The notes under the pieces are model-generated. The model was given only the letters and a program-made list of their open reading frames with translations, made no database searches and was not told where the DNA came from. Shown piece after piece: positions 34,562 to 41,585 of a DNA stretch of 41,585 nt. Source of the DNA: a virus; the IMG/VR virus record IMGVR_UViG_3300020156_000053, positions 1-41,585 of that record; one strand, 5' to 3'. The stretch's first letter is position 1. Every line of letters begins with the position of its first letter. Both the position numbers and the translations under genes were made by a program.

Positions 34562-36984
34562 GGCGTGACCACGTTGATGAAGCACTTTTGCGTGGCGCCG
34601 GAGAGGTTCTTCACGCGCGTCGTCGTCGGGGACAGGCGGCGCACGCCGAACTGCGCCGATCCGGCGTAGGCCCCGACCGTCGCCACGTCATAGCGCGTGG
34701 CCTCGTCGTAGTTGATGCTGATGCCGCTGACCGACGGCGATGTGGATGCGTTCGTGGTGTGGAGACCACAGGCGAAGTCGAGATAGGTGTCGCCGCTGCC
34801 GATCGCCAGGTTGGTCAGCCCAGTCTGCACCTCGGCGGCGGTGTTGCCGTTGGCGATGTCCGCGAGTCCGCCAGCGTGCGTCGCCCACGCCGTTCCGTTC
34901 CACTTCTTCCACGTCGCGCGATCGTCGAACGAGACGAGCCACCGGATGCTCCCGCCCGCCGGGGTGGTCTGCGTGATCGTGCAGGAGTTGATTTCGATGA
35001 CCGCGGAGCCGGGAGTTTGCAACGGGATCTGCGCAGCGTCGTCGGTGTGGACGTAGTACCACGTGCTCGTCGGGTATGACGCGCTGTTCTCATAGAAGAA
35101 CAGCTCTCGGATGATCCGCTCCTTGTTGCTGCCCGTGTTGTTGGGCATCGACAGTCGATAGTGAAGATACGACCCTGGCGCAGTGACCGTGTACGACGTG
35201 GTCCCGTTCGTCACGTTCCCCGAGTTGCGGGTGTCGAGATCAGTCCACGCCGACCCATCGTTCGACCCCTGGAGCTTCCAGGCTTCGGGGTAATAGGTCG
35301 ATCCGTACCCGGCGTTGGAAAACGCCTTCATCACGTAGCTGTGGACGGTCTTCGCTGACGCGAAGTCGTATCTCCACCAGATGTCGGTCCCGGTGGGAAG
35401 CATGTTGCTGTCCCACGCCTTGCCTGTCGAAACGTCATCGACTGCCCGGAAGGCGTCATAATCGCCTGACGTGTTGAACCGATGGCTCGCCGACGCCGTT
35501 CCGCTTGTCGCGGACGCGGACGTGTGAACGTCAATGAGTGACACCGGGGAGCCGCCGCCGGTGTTGTGCAGGCGCACGAGCCCGGAATCGAAATCCGTCC
35601 CGTTCGTGGCGTCCTCCTGCACATACTGCGACTCATCGGCGAGGTCGTAGTCGATCGTCGCGTTCGTCAGGCCCTCTTGGTGAGAGTCGATGAAGACGTT
35701 GACCAGGAGTTGCTCGTTCGTGACAGACGGATGCGTGACGTCGACCGTCGCGCCGTTCGCGAGCGTCACCGGCGAGCCCGCGGGCTGGGAGAAGGTGACG
35801 CTCCCACCGCCCGAAGGCGTCGCGCCGACGACGGTGTTGCCGACGCGCTTGAGGAACTCGCCGTCGGCGATGTTGCCGACCGTCAGGTCCATGGGGCCGC
35901 TCGCCTCGGTGATGACGTTGGACGGGCCGGGCGCGCCGTCGGCACCATCCGCCCCAGCCGGCCCCTGTTCCCCCTGCGGGCCCGCTTCGCCGGCGGGACC
36001 CTGTTCGCCCTGCGGACCCTCCGGACCGATGAGCGACGCCAGCCACGCGGCCTCGTCGCCGACGAAGCCCTCGGCGACCGCGACCTCGTAGGCGCTCGCG
36101 CCGTCGTCGCCGGCGGGCCCCGTCTCGCCCTGGGGGCCGGCCGGACCGGTCTCGCCGGCGGGGCCCGCGGGGCCCTCGGCGCCGGGCGCGCCGTCGGCTC
36201 CTGCCGGGCCGGCGGGGCCTTCGGGTCCGGTCTCGCCCTGCGGGCCCTGCGCCCCGGCGGCGCCGTCGTCGCCCTTCGCGGCCAGCAGGTCCCACGCGAC
36301 CGCGGGCGGCGCCTCGCCGGTGGTGGGCGCGGTGGCGACGTAGCTCGACCCCTCGTGCTCGACGGCGTCGCCGACCTCGTAGGCGGTGAGCTCCGACCAG
36401 GCGCCCTGCCAGGTGAAGCCGTCGCCGCTGACGCCCGAGCCGGCGGGTCCCTGCGGGCCGGTCGCGCCCTGCGGCCCGGCCTCGCCCGGCTCGCCGCGGC
36501 GCGCCAGGAGGTCCCACGCCTCCGACGGCGGCGCGTCGTCCTGCGACCGCGCCAGCGCGATCCACGACGAGCCGCGGTGCTCCACGGCGTCGAGCCGCTC
36601 GTACGTCTCCGCGGCGTCCCACGGGCCGCGCCAGCGGATGCTCCGGCCGTCCTCGCCGCGGTCGCCCTTCGCGCCCGTCAGCCCGGCGGGGCCGCGAGGT
36701 CCCACCTCCCCACGAGGCCCGACCTCTCCGGTCAGTCCTCGCGCCCCCGCCGGGCCTTCGGGTCCGCGATCGCCCTGCAGGCCCCTGGGGCCGGCGGGTC
36801 CGCGCTCGCCCTGCGGACCGCGCTCGCCGGCCAAGCCGCGAGGACCGGCGGGGCCGACCGGACCGGGCGTCATCTCACGTGCGAGAGCACGCTGCGCCTT
36901 AGCCTCGGCGGCTCGGGCCACCTCCGCGGCACTGAGCGCGATGGAGGCCGTGGCGTCGAGACGGATCTCGTCCACGTCGTTCAT
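34558..36984 (-). CDS. Collagen-like fibre with carbohydrate-binding and discoidin-type domains, 808 aa
   Basis: The ATG at 36982-36984 overlaps the portal stop. The order is: a helical N-terminus (1-37) for attachment; Gly-X-Y collagen repeats at about 39-112, 163-183, 237-296 and 319-354; two chitin-binding-like modules between them ([20 protein letters not shown], and at 190-235 [20 protein letters not shown]); the linker [20 protein letters not shown]; then, at about 485-633, an F5/8C (discoidin)-like domain ([40 protein letters not shown]); and a beta-rich end. The discoidin region is visibly less GC-rich, which suggests acquisition. Its place between portal and capsid genes suggests a fibre on the head or neck. 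Confidence 0.8.
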   Translation of the reverse strand: MNDVDEIRLDATASIALSAAEVARAAEAKAQRALAREMTPGPVGPAGPRGLAGERGPQGERGPAGPRGLQGDRGPEGPAGARGLTGEVGPRGEVGPRGPAGLTGAKGDRGEDGRSIRWRGPWDAAETYERLDAVEHRGSSWIALARSQDDAPPSEAWDLLARRGEPGEAGPQGATGPQGPAGSGVSGDGFTWQGAWSELTAYEVGDAVEHEGSSYVATAPTTGEAPPAVAWDLLAAKGDDGAAGAQGPQGETGPEGPAGPAGADGAPGAEGPAGPAGETGPAGPQGETGPAGDDGASAYEVAVAEGFVGDEAAWLASLIGPEGPQGEQGPAGEAGPQGEQGPAGADGADGAPGPSNVITEASGPMDLTVGNIADGEFLKRVGNTVVGATPSGGGSVTFSQPAGSPVTLANGATVDVTHPSVTNEQLLVNVFIDSHQEGLTNATIDYDLADESQYVQEDATNGTDFDSGLVRLHNTGGGSPVSLIDVHTSASATSGTASASHRFNTSGDYDAFRAVDDVSTGKAWDSNMLPTGTDIWWRYDFASAKTVHSYVMKAFSNAGYGSTYYPEAWKLQGSNDGSAWTDLDTRNSGNVTNGTTSYTVTAPGSYLHYRLSMPNNTGSNKERIIRELFFYENSASYPTSTWYYVHTDDAAQIPLQTPGSAVIEINSCTITQTTPAGGSIRWLVSFDDRATWKKWNGTAWATHAGGLADIANGNTAAEVQTGLTNLAIGSGDTYLDFACGLHTTNASTSPSVSGISINYDEATRYDVATVGAYAGSAQFGVRRLSPTTTRVKNLSGATQKCFINVVTP

Positions 36985-38561
36985 TCGACCGAGCCCTTGG
37001 AGAAGCGCTCGGCCGCTCGGGCGAGACCGGACAGAGCCTCGGCCTTTGCGCGAGCCATCGCCTTGGCGTCCTCGTCGTCGGCGTCCTCTTCCTCGTCCTC
37101 GGGCTCCGGCTCATCCTCGGCGGGCTTCGCCGGCGCGGCCGCGGGCATCGAGGCGTCGGCGGGATGGCGCAGGCCGAGCGCGCGGAACTTCGCGACCTCA
37201 CGCGCGATCTGCTCGGCCTGTTCCTCCCAGTCCTTGCCCTGCTTCGCCCATTCCTCGGCGTGCGTCGAGCAGAGGTTCGCGAGGCGAGTGCCCTGCGCGT
37301 TCGCCTCCTTCTGCGGGTCGACGTGCTCGGTCCCGTCCCACATCCACTCGTGCGACCAATCGGCGCCGATGCGGCGCAGCGTCTGCGGCAGCAGTCCCTC
37401 GATGAGCACGGCTTCGCGCGCCCACGCGCGGAAGATCCGGTCGAGCACCTGCGCGCGCATGCGCTGCCGCTCGACCTTGAGCGCGCGGAAGTAGGTCTGC
37501 CAGTCGAGCCGGCCGGACGCGTAGTTGTAGGACGACGAGTTGCCGGCCGCGACGTTGTACGGCATCGACATGCAGCGCGCGATCTCGCCGAGCAGCTCGC
37601 GCTTGAAGTCGGAGTAGGTCGACGTCGGGTGCTCGGCCTTGAACTGGGTCATGTCCCAGCCGGCCGGCAGGGTCATCATCATCCGGCGCGCGATCTCGAC
37701 TTCATCGAACGGGTCGGCGGCGGCCGCCTCGCCGTCGGGCGGCGTCGAGGTCTTCAAGATCGCCGCGAAGTCGGCGGCCGTCTCCGCCGCGGCGATCGTC
37801 GCCAGCGTCCAGCGGCGGAGCTGCGCGAAGAGCGCGAGCGCCGGCGTCAACTCGGGGATGCCGCGGCGCTGGCCCGGCCGCTCGGCGAGGAAGTAGTGCA
37901 GGACCTGGTCGGCCGGCACGAGCATCGACTGGCCGAACGCGCCGAGGCCGGAGCCCGGGTGCTCGCGGAGCACCTCGTACTGGACCGGGTTCCCGTGCTG
38001 GTCGAAGCGGATGCCGTCGACCTGGTTCGGCTCGAGCGCCAGGACGCCGGGGCTCGCCACCTGCTCGGCCTCGATGAGGCGCAGGTCGAGGCGGACCTGC
38101 ACGTCCGCCGGGATGCCGTCGTTCGCGATCAGCAGCGCGAAGCCCTCGCCGTCGACCGCGCGGGCGGCGCGCAGGGTCCGCAGCTTCTCGGCGAGGTCGA
38201 TCGCCTCGGCCCAGGCGGAGAACGCGCCCTCGACCCGTGAGGCGTCGGCGCGCGGCAGGCCGAGCATGCGCACGCGGACGCACGTGCCGACGGCGTCGTT
38301 CGCCAGGGTCGAGACGATGCCGCGGGCGTAGGAGTTGTTCGCGACCTCGTAGCGCGACCGGTTGCGCAGGATCCGGCGCACGCCCGGCGAGGCCGCGGCG
38401 TCGGCCGACAGCGCGTCGGCCATCGCCCAGTGCTTCCGGTTGTCGGCCGTCGTCTGCGCCGCGTCGTACTTCGCGCGCACCCGGCGCGGGATGACGACGG
38501 CGGGCTTCGGTTCGCGCGCCGGCTTCGGCGCCGCGGCCTTCGCCTTCCGGCGGCCGCTCAC
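36981..38561 (-). CDS. Portal protein (lambda gpB family), 526 aa
   Basis: The GTG at 38559-38561 overlaps the gpW-like stop. Family hallmarks include [20 protein letters not shown], a middle [50 protein letters not shown] and [20 protein letters not shown]. Nearer the end is [20 protein letters not shown] then [15 protein letters not shown]. The C-terminus is acidic and disordered ([16 protein letters not shown]). It forms the dodecameric DNA channel at the capsid vertex and docks the terminase. Confidence 0.9.
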   Translation of the reverse strand: MSGRRKAKAAAPKPAREPKPAVVIPRRVRAKYDAAQTTADNRKHWAMADALSADAAASPGVRRILRNRSRYEVANNSYARGIVSTLANDAVGTCVRVRMLGLPRADASRVEGAFSAWAEAIDLAEKLRTLRAARAVDGEGFALLIANDGIPADVQVRLDLRLIEAEQVASPGVLALEPNQVDGIRFDQHGNPVQYEVLREHPGSGLGAFGQSMLVPADQVLHYFLAERPGQRRGIPELTPALALFAQLRRWTLATIAAAETAADFAAILKTSTPPDGEAAAADPFDEVEIARRMMMTLPAGWDMTQFKAEHPTSTYSDFKRELLGEIARCMSMPYNVAAGNSSSYNYASGRLDWQTYFRALKVERQRMRAQVLDRIFRAWAREAVLIEGLLPQTLRRIGADWSHEWMWDGTEHVDPQKEANAQGTRLANLCSTHAEEWAKQGKDWEEQAEQIAREVAKFRALGLRHPADASMPAAAPAKPAEDEPEPEDEEEDADDEDAKAMARAKAEALSGLARAAERFSKGSVE

Positions 38562-38770
38562 GCCGAGCCGCCCGGGACGATCTTCCGCAGGCGGAAGCCC
38601 GGCACGCCGTTGGCGGCCGCGCGCTTCTCGGCCGCGTAGCGGTCGAGGGCGATGATCTCGTCGGCGCTGCGCTCCTCGAGGGAGCCGCTGTCGCCGGTCG
38701 ACTTCTTCGGTCGGAGCGCCGCCTCCGTCAGGTCATCCGCGGAGACGCCGTCGGAGTCCGAGTCGGGCAT
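38558..38770 (-). CDS. gpW-like head-tail joining protein, 70 aa
   Basis: The ATG at 38768-38770 gives MPDSDSDGVSADDLTEAALR. The C-terminal half SADEIIALDRYAAEKRAAAN, then [16 protein letters not shown] fits the gpW pattern at nearly the lambda length (68 aa). Position also matches lambda, where W lies between the terminase and portal genes. gpW plugs the portal after packaging and prepares the tail site. Confidence 0.7.
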   Translation of the reverse strand: MPDSDSDGVSADDLTEAALRPKKSTGDSGSLEERSADEIIALDRYAAEKRAAANGVPGFRLRKIVPGGSA

Positions 38771-39024
38771 GGCCGACTGTACGTGTCGGGCTCGTCAAGT
38801 TGGAACCGCGAAGATGCTACAACGGCTGTGCCGCATATCGATGCATGTCGATACGTCGAATCAGCGGATGCGCCTCGGCGAGCCGTTGCGATCGCCGGCG
38901 CGCGTGCGTAGGGTCCGCGGCTGTAGCCTTCGCGGCTGTCGCGCCATCGTGCCGGCGGTCGTGCATCGCCCGGGGAAGCGAACGAGCCTGCGCCCTGCGC
39001 AAGCGACCCCACGACAGCCCCGGC
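38771..39024. other. Intergenic region before gpW, with palindrome
   Basis: These 254 bases hold no convincing gene. A minus-strand frame (38728-39012) exists but overlaps gpW and has no ribosome-binding site. The clearest element is an inverted repeat TATCGA-TGCATG-TCGATA (38836-38853) in a patch less GC-rich than its surroundings, a candidate protein-binding site. No convincing sigma-70 promoter pair was found, but this gap is the only place in the virion operon long enough for one. Confidence 0.5.
38836..38853. promoter_or_regulatory. Palindromic site upstream of gpW
   Basis: TATCGA (38836-38841) and TCGATA (38848-38853) are perfect 6-bp inverted arms around TGCATG. It lies 66 bases upstream of the gpW-like ATG. 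The symmetry and spacing suit a dimeric regulator. No function is demonstrated. Confidence 0.4.
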
Positions 39025-39037
39025 CTAGCGGTCGGGG
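39018..39037 (-). other. Hairpin over the stop of the ABA-sandwich gene
   Basis: CCCCGGCC-TAGC-GGTCGGGG forms an 8-bp stem with one mismatch across the TAG stop at 39025-39027. It has no U-run. It may reduce read-through from the terminase side into the gap. Confidence 0.4.
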
Positions 39038-39399
39038 TTCGTCGTTTCGCGAGAGGCGGCGGCGGTCGCGGCGCGGCAGATGGCGAGCGGCGCGGTGTCG
39101 GCAGACGCGGCCTTCTCGATGTCGTTGCTGTAGACGCGAACGATCCATCGGTCGTCGGCGTGGGCCTCGATGGTGGTCCCGTAGAAGTCGATGGCCCGCA
39201 GCCGCTCGACCACCTCCCACGCATCGGCGATGCGCGTGGACGGCTGCCAGTCCGCCGCCGGCCGCGTCCCGCCGTCGGGGCTGCGCCACCAGGTCCGGCC
39301 GCCGAGCGTCTCGCCGCGCCAGCCCATGACGAGCTCGGCGACCAGGCGGTCGAGGCCGCGCCCGGCGGGGAGGTCGGCGGTCGGGATGGGATCGGGCAT
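39025..39399 (-). CDS. Phage ABA-sandwich domain protein, 124 aa
   Basis: The ATG at 39397-39399 follows AGGA at 8 nt. The pattern LPAGRGLDRLVAELVMGWRG, WWRSPDGG, then ADAWEVVERLRA, ADDRWIVRVYSNDIE and APLAICRAATAAA is that of the phage ABA sandwich domain (BC1872-like), found in many phages and usually of unknown function. Its location between the terminase and gpW genes is unusual. It may simply be an inserted accessory gene. Confidence 0.7.
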   Translation of the reverse strand: MPDPIPTADLPAGRGLDRLVAELVMGWRGETLGGRTWWRSPDGGTRPAADWQPSTRIADAWEVVERLRAIDFYGTTIEAHADDRWIVRVYSNDIEKAASADTAPLAICRAATAAASRETTNPDR

Positions 39400-39423
39400 G
39401 GCGGGGTCCTACCGGTTGCCGAC

Positions 39424-41585
39424 TCAGGCGGAACGCTTCTCGCGCGCCGCCCGCTGGAGCGCCGCGAACGACATCCGGTCCGACTTCCCCGACGGCGGCG
39501 CGGTTCCGGGGCGCCCCGTCGCCTTCGACGTCGGGGCCGGCGGCATCCCCTGGATGGACGCCGCGACGGCGCAGCCGGTCAGCACGTCGAGGAAGTGGTT
39601 GTCCGGCCGGCCCGGCTTCATGCGCCACTCGTCCACCGTGCGGCCGCGGCCCGTCGTGCGGACGCGGTGCTCGGCCGTGACCTGGTCGGCCAGCATCCGG
39701 TGGCGGTTCGGGTCCTTGCCGAACAGCGTGAAGTTGCCGGCCTCGCCGGGCGCGGTCAGGAAGCGCGCGGCGAGCCAGGACTTCCACGCGTTCGTGTCGT
39801 AGATGACGGCGCGCAGCCCGCGCTTCGCCGACCGCAGCCGCCAGTTGTGGCCGATCCGCTCGCCCGGCAGGCGCTTCCACTCGCTCATGGACTGCGACGC
39901 TGCGCCGACGCCGCGGCCGTGCGACGGCAGCAGGAGCGCCGCGTGCGGCGAGCGCCGGCAGAAGTCGTACACCACGTCCGTCGACTGGCCCCAGTTGGCG
40001 TCGATGAGCATCCGCTCGATGCGCAGCTCGGCGCCGGTGGCGCTGCGGAACGTCCGTCCGAACAGCTCGCCCGTCAGCGCCTCGAGACCGGCGAAGAGCT
40101 GCGCCTCGAGACCGCCCTTCGTCTTCTGCGCGAGCGTGATCTTCGCGTCGCGCAGGGTGAAGTACGGCCGCGCCTGGTCGGGATACGCGCCGTAGTCGAC
40201 GGCCGATCCGTCGCACGAGTCGTCCCACGCGCACACGCCCCACCAGAGCACCGTCCCCGAGACGTCGATGAAGCCGGTCACGCGCTGCACCCACGGCGGG
40301 AGCACGCCCTGCGGCAGGCCCGACAGGCGCGACGCGACCAGGTCCGGCGTCAGCTCTTCGTCGGCCACGTTCGCGTCCGGGAGCGGGTCGTTCTGGTACT
40401 CGGCGAAGAACGCGGCCTCGTCCTGCAGGCGCAGGTTCATCGCGTTCTGGATCGCCGACAGCTCGTCAGGGTCGAATCGCGCTGGCCAAGCCACCTTGGC
40501 GCCAGCGTCCATCGCCTCGCGGTTCTTTCGGTAGAACTCCGTCGCCGCGCTGATCGAGCCCGTCGCGCGCAAGCTGTCGCCGCGGATCCGCGCGTACTCG
40601 TCCCACAGCTTCGCGTTCGTCGGCCAGGCGTAGACGAGCTTCGTCCGCTCGCCGTTCCACTCCGGGTTCTTCTGCGGGTCGAGGATCTTGTCGGCCATGT
40701 CGCCCGGCTTGATGACCGTGCACGGCATCACGCCGGCGATCTTCTTGCCTGGGCCGGCGAGGCCGAGGACGGCGCCCTTGAGCACGGCGAGCCGCGCCTG
40801 GCACTGAGACGGCGACTTCGCGGACTCGTCGGACTGGGGGTCGTCGATGATGACCAGGTCGGGGCGGACGCGAGAGCCGTCCGGGCGCTTGTAGGCCATG
40901 CCTCGGATGCGCCCGGTGATGCCCGCGACCTGAATGATCGCGCCGGTGCTCGCCCGACTGCGGTCCGGGTTGCGGATCGTCGGGAGCACCAGCTCCTTCG
41001 CCGTCCAGCCGATGCGCGTCGAGACGCCGTCGCAGAGTTGCCCGCCAGCGCGGTGCGCGATCCCCTCCAGGCAGCGGATCGGATAGCACACGGCCGGGAA
41101 GTCGTCGAGCAGGAGGTCGTTCGTCTCGAGCGACGTCTTGATCGAGTCGAGCATCAGAGCCGCCGCACCCTCGTCGGAGCCGATGATCACGACGTAGGAG
41201 CGATGACCGAAGAGCGCGGCCCACATCGCGGCAGTTTCAGCGATCGAACTCTTGCCGGCGCCTCTGGGCATGGCCATCGCGAACAGCCCGCCGAGCAGGA
41301 CCGCGCGTTCGATCTTCGCGATCACGCGCAGGTGGTCGTCGCTCCAGCCCAGGTTGAAGATCTCCGGGAAGTAGACCTCGCAGAAGGCGCGGAAGCTCGC
41401 CGCCGCCTCGGCTCGGCGCCCCGGGTTGACGACCTCCGGGATGGGGGCGATGTCGCGCGCGCCCGTCGAGACCAGCCGCTTCCGGGTCGCCTCGCGCTTC
41501 CGGCGCTCGAGCAGGGCCTGCTCCTGCTCCTCCGCGGTCCGTTTCGGCGGGGGCGGCGGCGGGGGTGGCCGAACTTGCGTCGACC
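39424..41585 (-). CDS. Large terminase subunit (lambda gpA family), 5' end missing
   Basis: The frame is open to the right edge (first whole codon at 41581-41583), so the start and the first residues lie outside the window. The frame gives at least 719 residues. A charged N-terminal stretch (EEQEQALLERRKREATRKRL) precedes SFRAFCEVYFPEIFNLGWSD, typical of the family. The ATPase has Walker A AMPRGAGKSS and Walker B LVIIDDPQSDE. The nuclease part has FIDVSG, MLIDANWGQSTDVVYDF and a C-terminal NHFLDVLTGCAVAA. It cuts and pumps DNA into the prohead. Family membership predicts cos-type packaging, with the cos site and small subunit beyond the right edge. Confidence 0.9.
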   Translation of the reverse strand, partial: STQVRPPPPPPPPKRTAEEQEQALLERRKREATRKRLVSTGARDIAPIPEVVNPGRRAEAAASFRAFCEVYFPEIFNLGWSDDHLRVIAKIERAVLLGGLFAMAMPRGAGKSSIAETAAMWAALFGHRSYVVIIGSDEGAAALMLDSIKTSLETNDLLLDDFPAVCYPIRCLEGIAHRAGGQLCDGVSTRIGWTAKELVLPTIRNPDRSRASTGAIIQVAGITGRIRGMAYKRPDGSRVRPDLVIIDDPQSDESAKSPSQCQARLAVLKGAVLGLAGPGKKIAGVMPCTVIKPGDMADKILDPQKNPEWNGERTKLVYAWPTNAKLWDEYARIRGDSLRATGSISAATEFYRKNREAMDAGAKVAWPARFDPDELSAIQNAMNLRLQDEAAFFAEYQNDPLPDANVADEELTPDLVASRLSGLPQGVLPPWVQRVTGFIDVSGTVLWWGVCAWDDSCDGSAVDYGAYPDQARPYFTLRDAKITLAQKTKGGLEAQLFAGLEALTGELFGRTFRSATGAELRIERMLIDANWGQSTDVVYDFCRRSPHAALLLPSHGRGVGAASQSMSEWKRLPGERIGHNWRLRSAKRGLRAVIYDTNAWKSWLAARFLTAPGEAGNFTLFGKDPNRHRMLADQVTAEHRVRTTGRGRTVDEWRMKPGRPDNHFLDVLTGCAVAASIQGMPPAPTSKATGRPGTAPPSGKSDRMSFAALQRAAREKRSA

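Noticed and set aside
34558-36984. Plus-strand repeats in the collagen region as a DNA repeat element
   Set aside because: The periodicity follows Gly-X-Y codons of the collagen-like fibre, so it is explained by the protein.
38728-39012. Minus-strand frame of 94 codons across the gpW gap
   Set aside because: It overlaps the gpW-like start, has no ribosome-binding site, and its composition is unlike the neighbours. The gap looks regulatory.
1-41585. Diversity-generating retroelement or reverse transcriptase
   Set aside because: No reverse-transcriptase motif (such as YxDD in a suitable protein) and no template/variable repeat pair was seen near the binding-type tail and fibre genes.

Overview
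The window is a stretch of a temperate, tailed (siphovirus-type) bacteriophage genome of very high GC content. No chromosomal gene of a host is visible. Almost all genes are read leftward (minus strand) in dense blocks whose stop and start codons overlap as ATGA or GTGA. The host cannot be named. The only host trace is the 3' part of a tRNA-Leu(CAA) gene at 18099-18155, which acts here as a phage attachment core. Phage genes lie on both sides of it, so the sequence is an attP in a free, circularised or permuted phage map and not an integrated end. Both window ends cut phage genes: a small zinc-binding protein on the left and the large terminase on the right.

Region 1 (about 1-16238, minus) is the early operon, read from a Cro-like HTH gene at 15957-16238 towards the left end. 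Its first genes are two HTH proteins and small membrane proteins. A recombination module follows: a candidate annealing protein, a zinc protein, a RecE/RecB-type nuclease, a RusA-like resolvase interrupted by an HNH-AP2 homing endonuclease, and a helicase-DNA methyltransferase fusion. Then come a large coiled-coil protein, an HNH protein and a replication-initiator-like gene carrying an array of 11-bp iterons. The remainder is a winged-helix protein, a MerR-like regulator, an ASCH protein and many small zinc-ribbon proteins.

Region 2 (16239-19058) is the lysogeny region. An operator/promoter gap separates the Cro-like gene from a rightward repressor-like gene. Next are a tyrosine integrase, the attP core flanked by paired direct repeats that look like integrase arm sites, and a rightward gene for a membrane-anchored DEDDh (DnaQ-type) exonuclease.

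Region 3 (19055-41585, minus) is the virion operon, read from right to left. It runs: lambda gpA-type terminase, ABA-sandwich protein, gpW-like and gpB-like portal proteins, a collagen/discoidin fibre, a small protein, a prohead protease-capsid fusion with a likely internal start, a decoration-type protein, head-tail connectors mixed with three membrane proteins, tail tube, tail assembly chaperones joined by a GGGAAAC -1 frameshift, tape measure, and tail-tip and receptor-binding-type proteins.

The points most worth pursuing are: the iteron array inside the replication gene; the homing endonuclease that left a duplicated rusA start; the attP with its arm repeats; the membrane exonuclease beside attP; the fibre between portal and capsid genes; and the absence of a recognisable endolysin alongside membrane genes placed inside the head-tail connector block.
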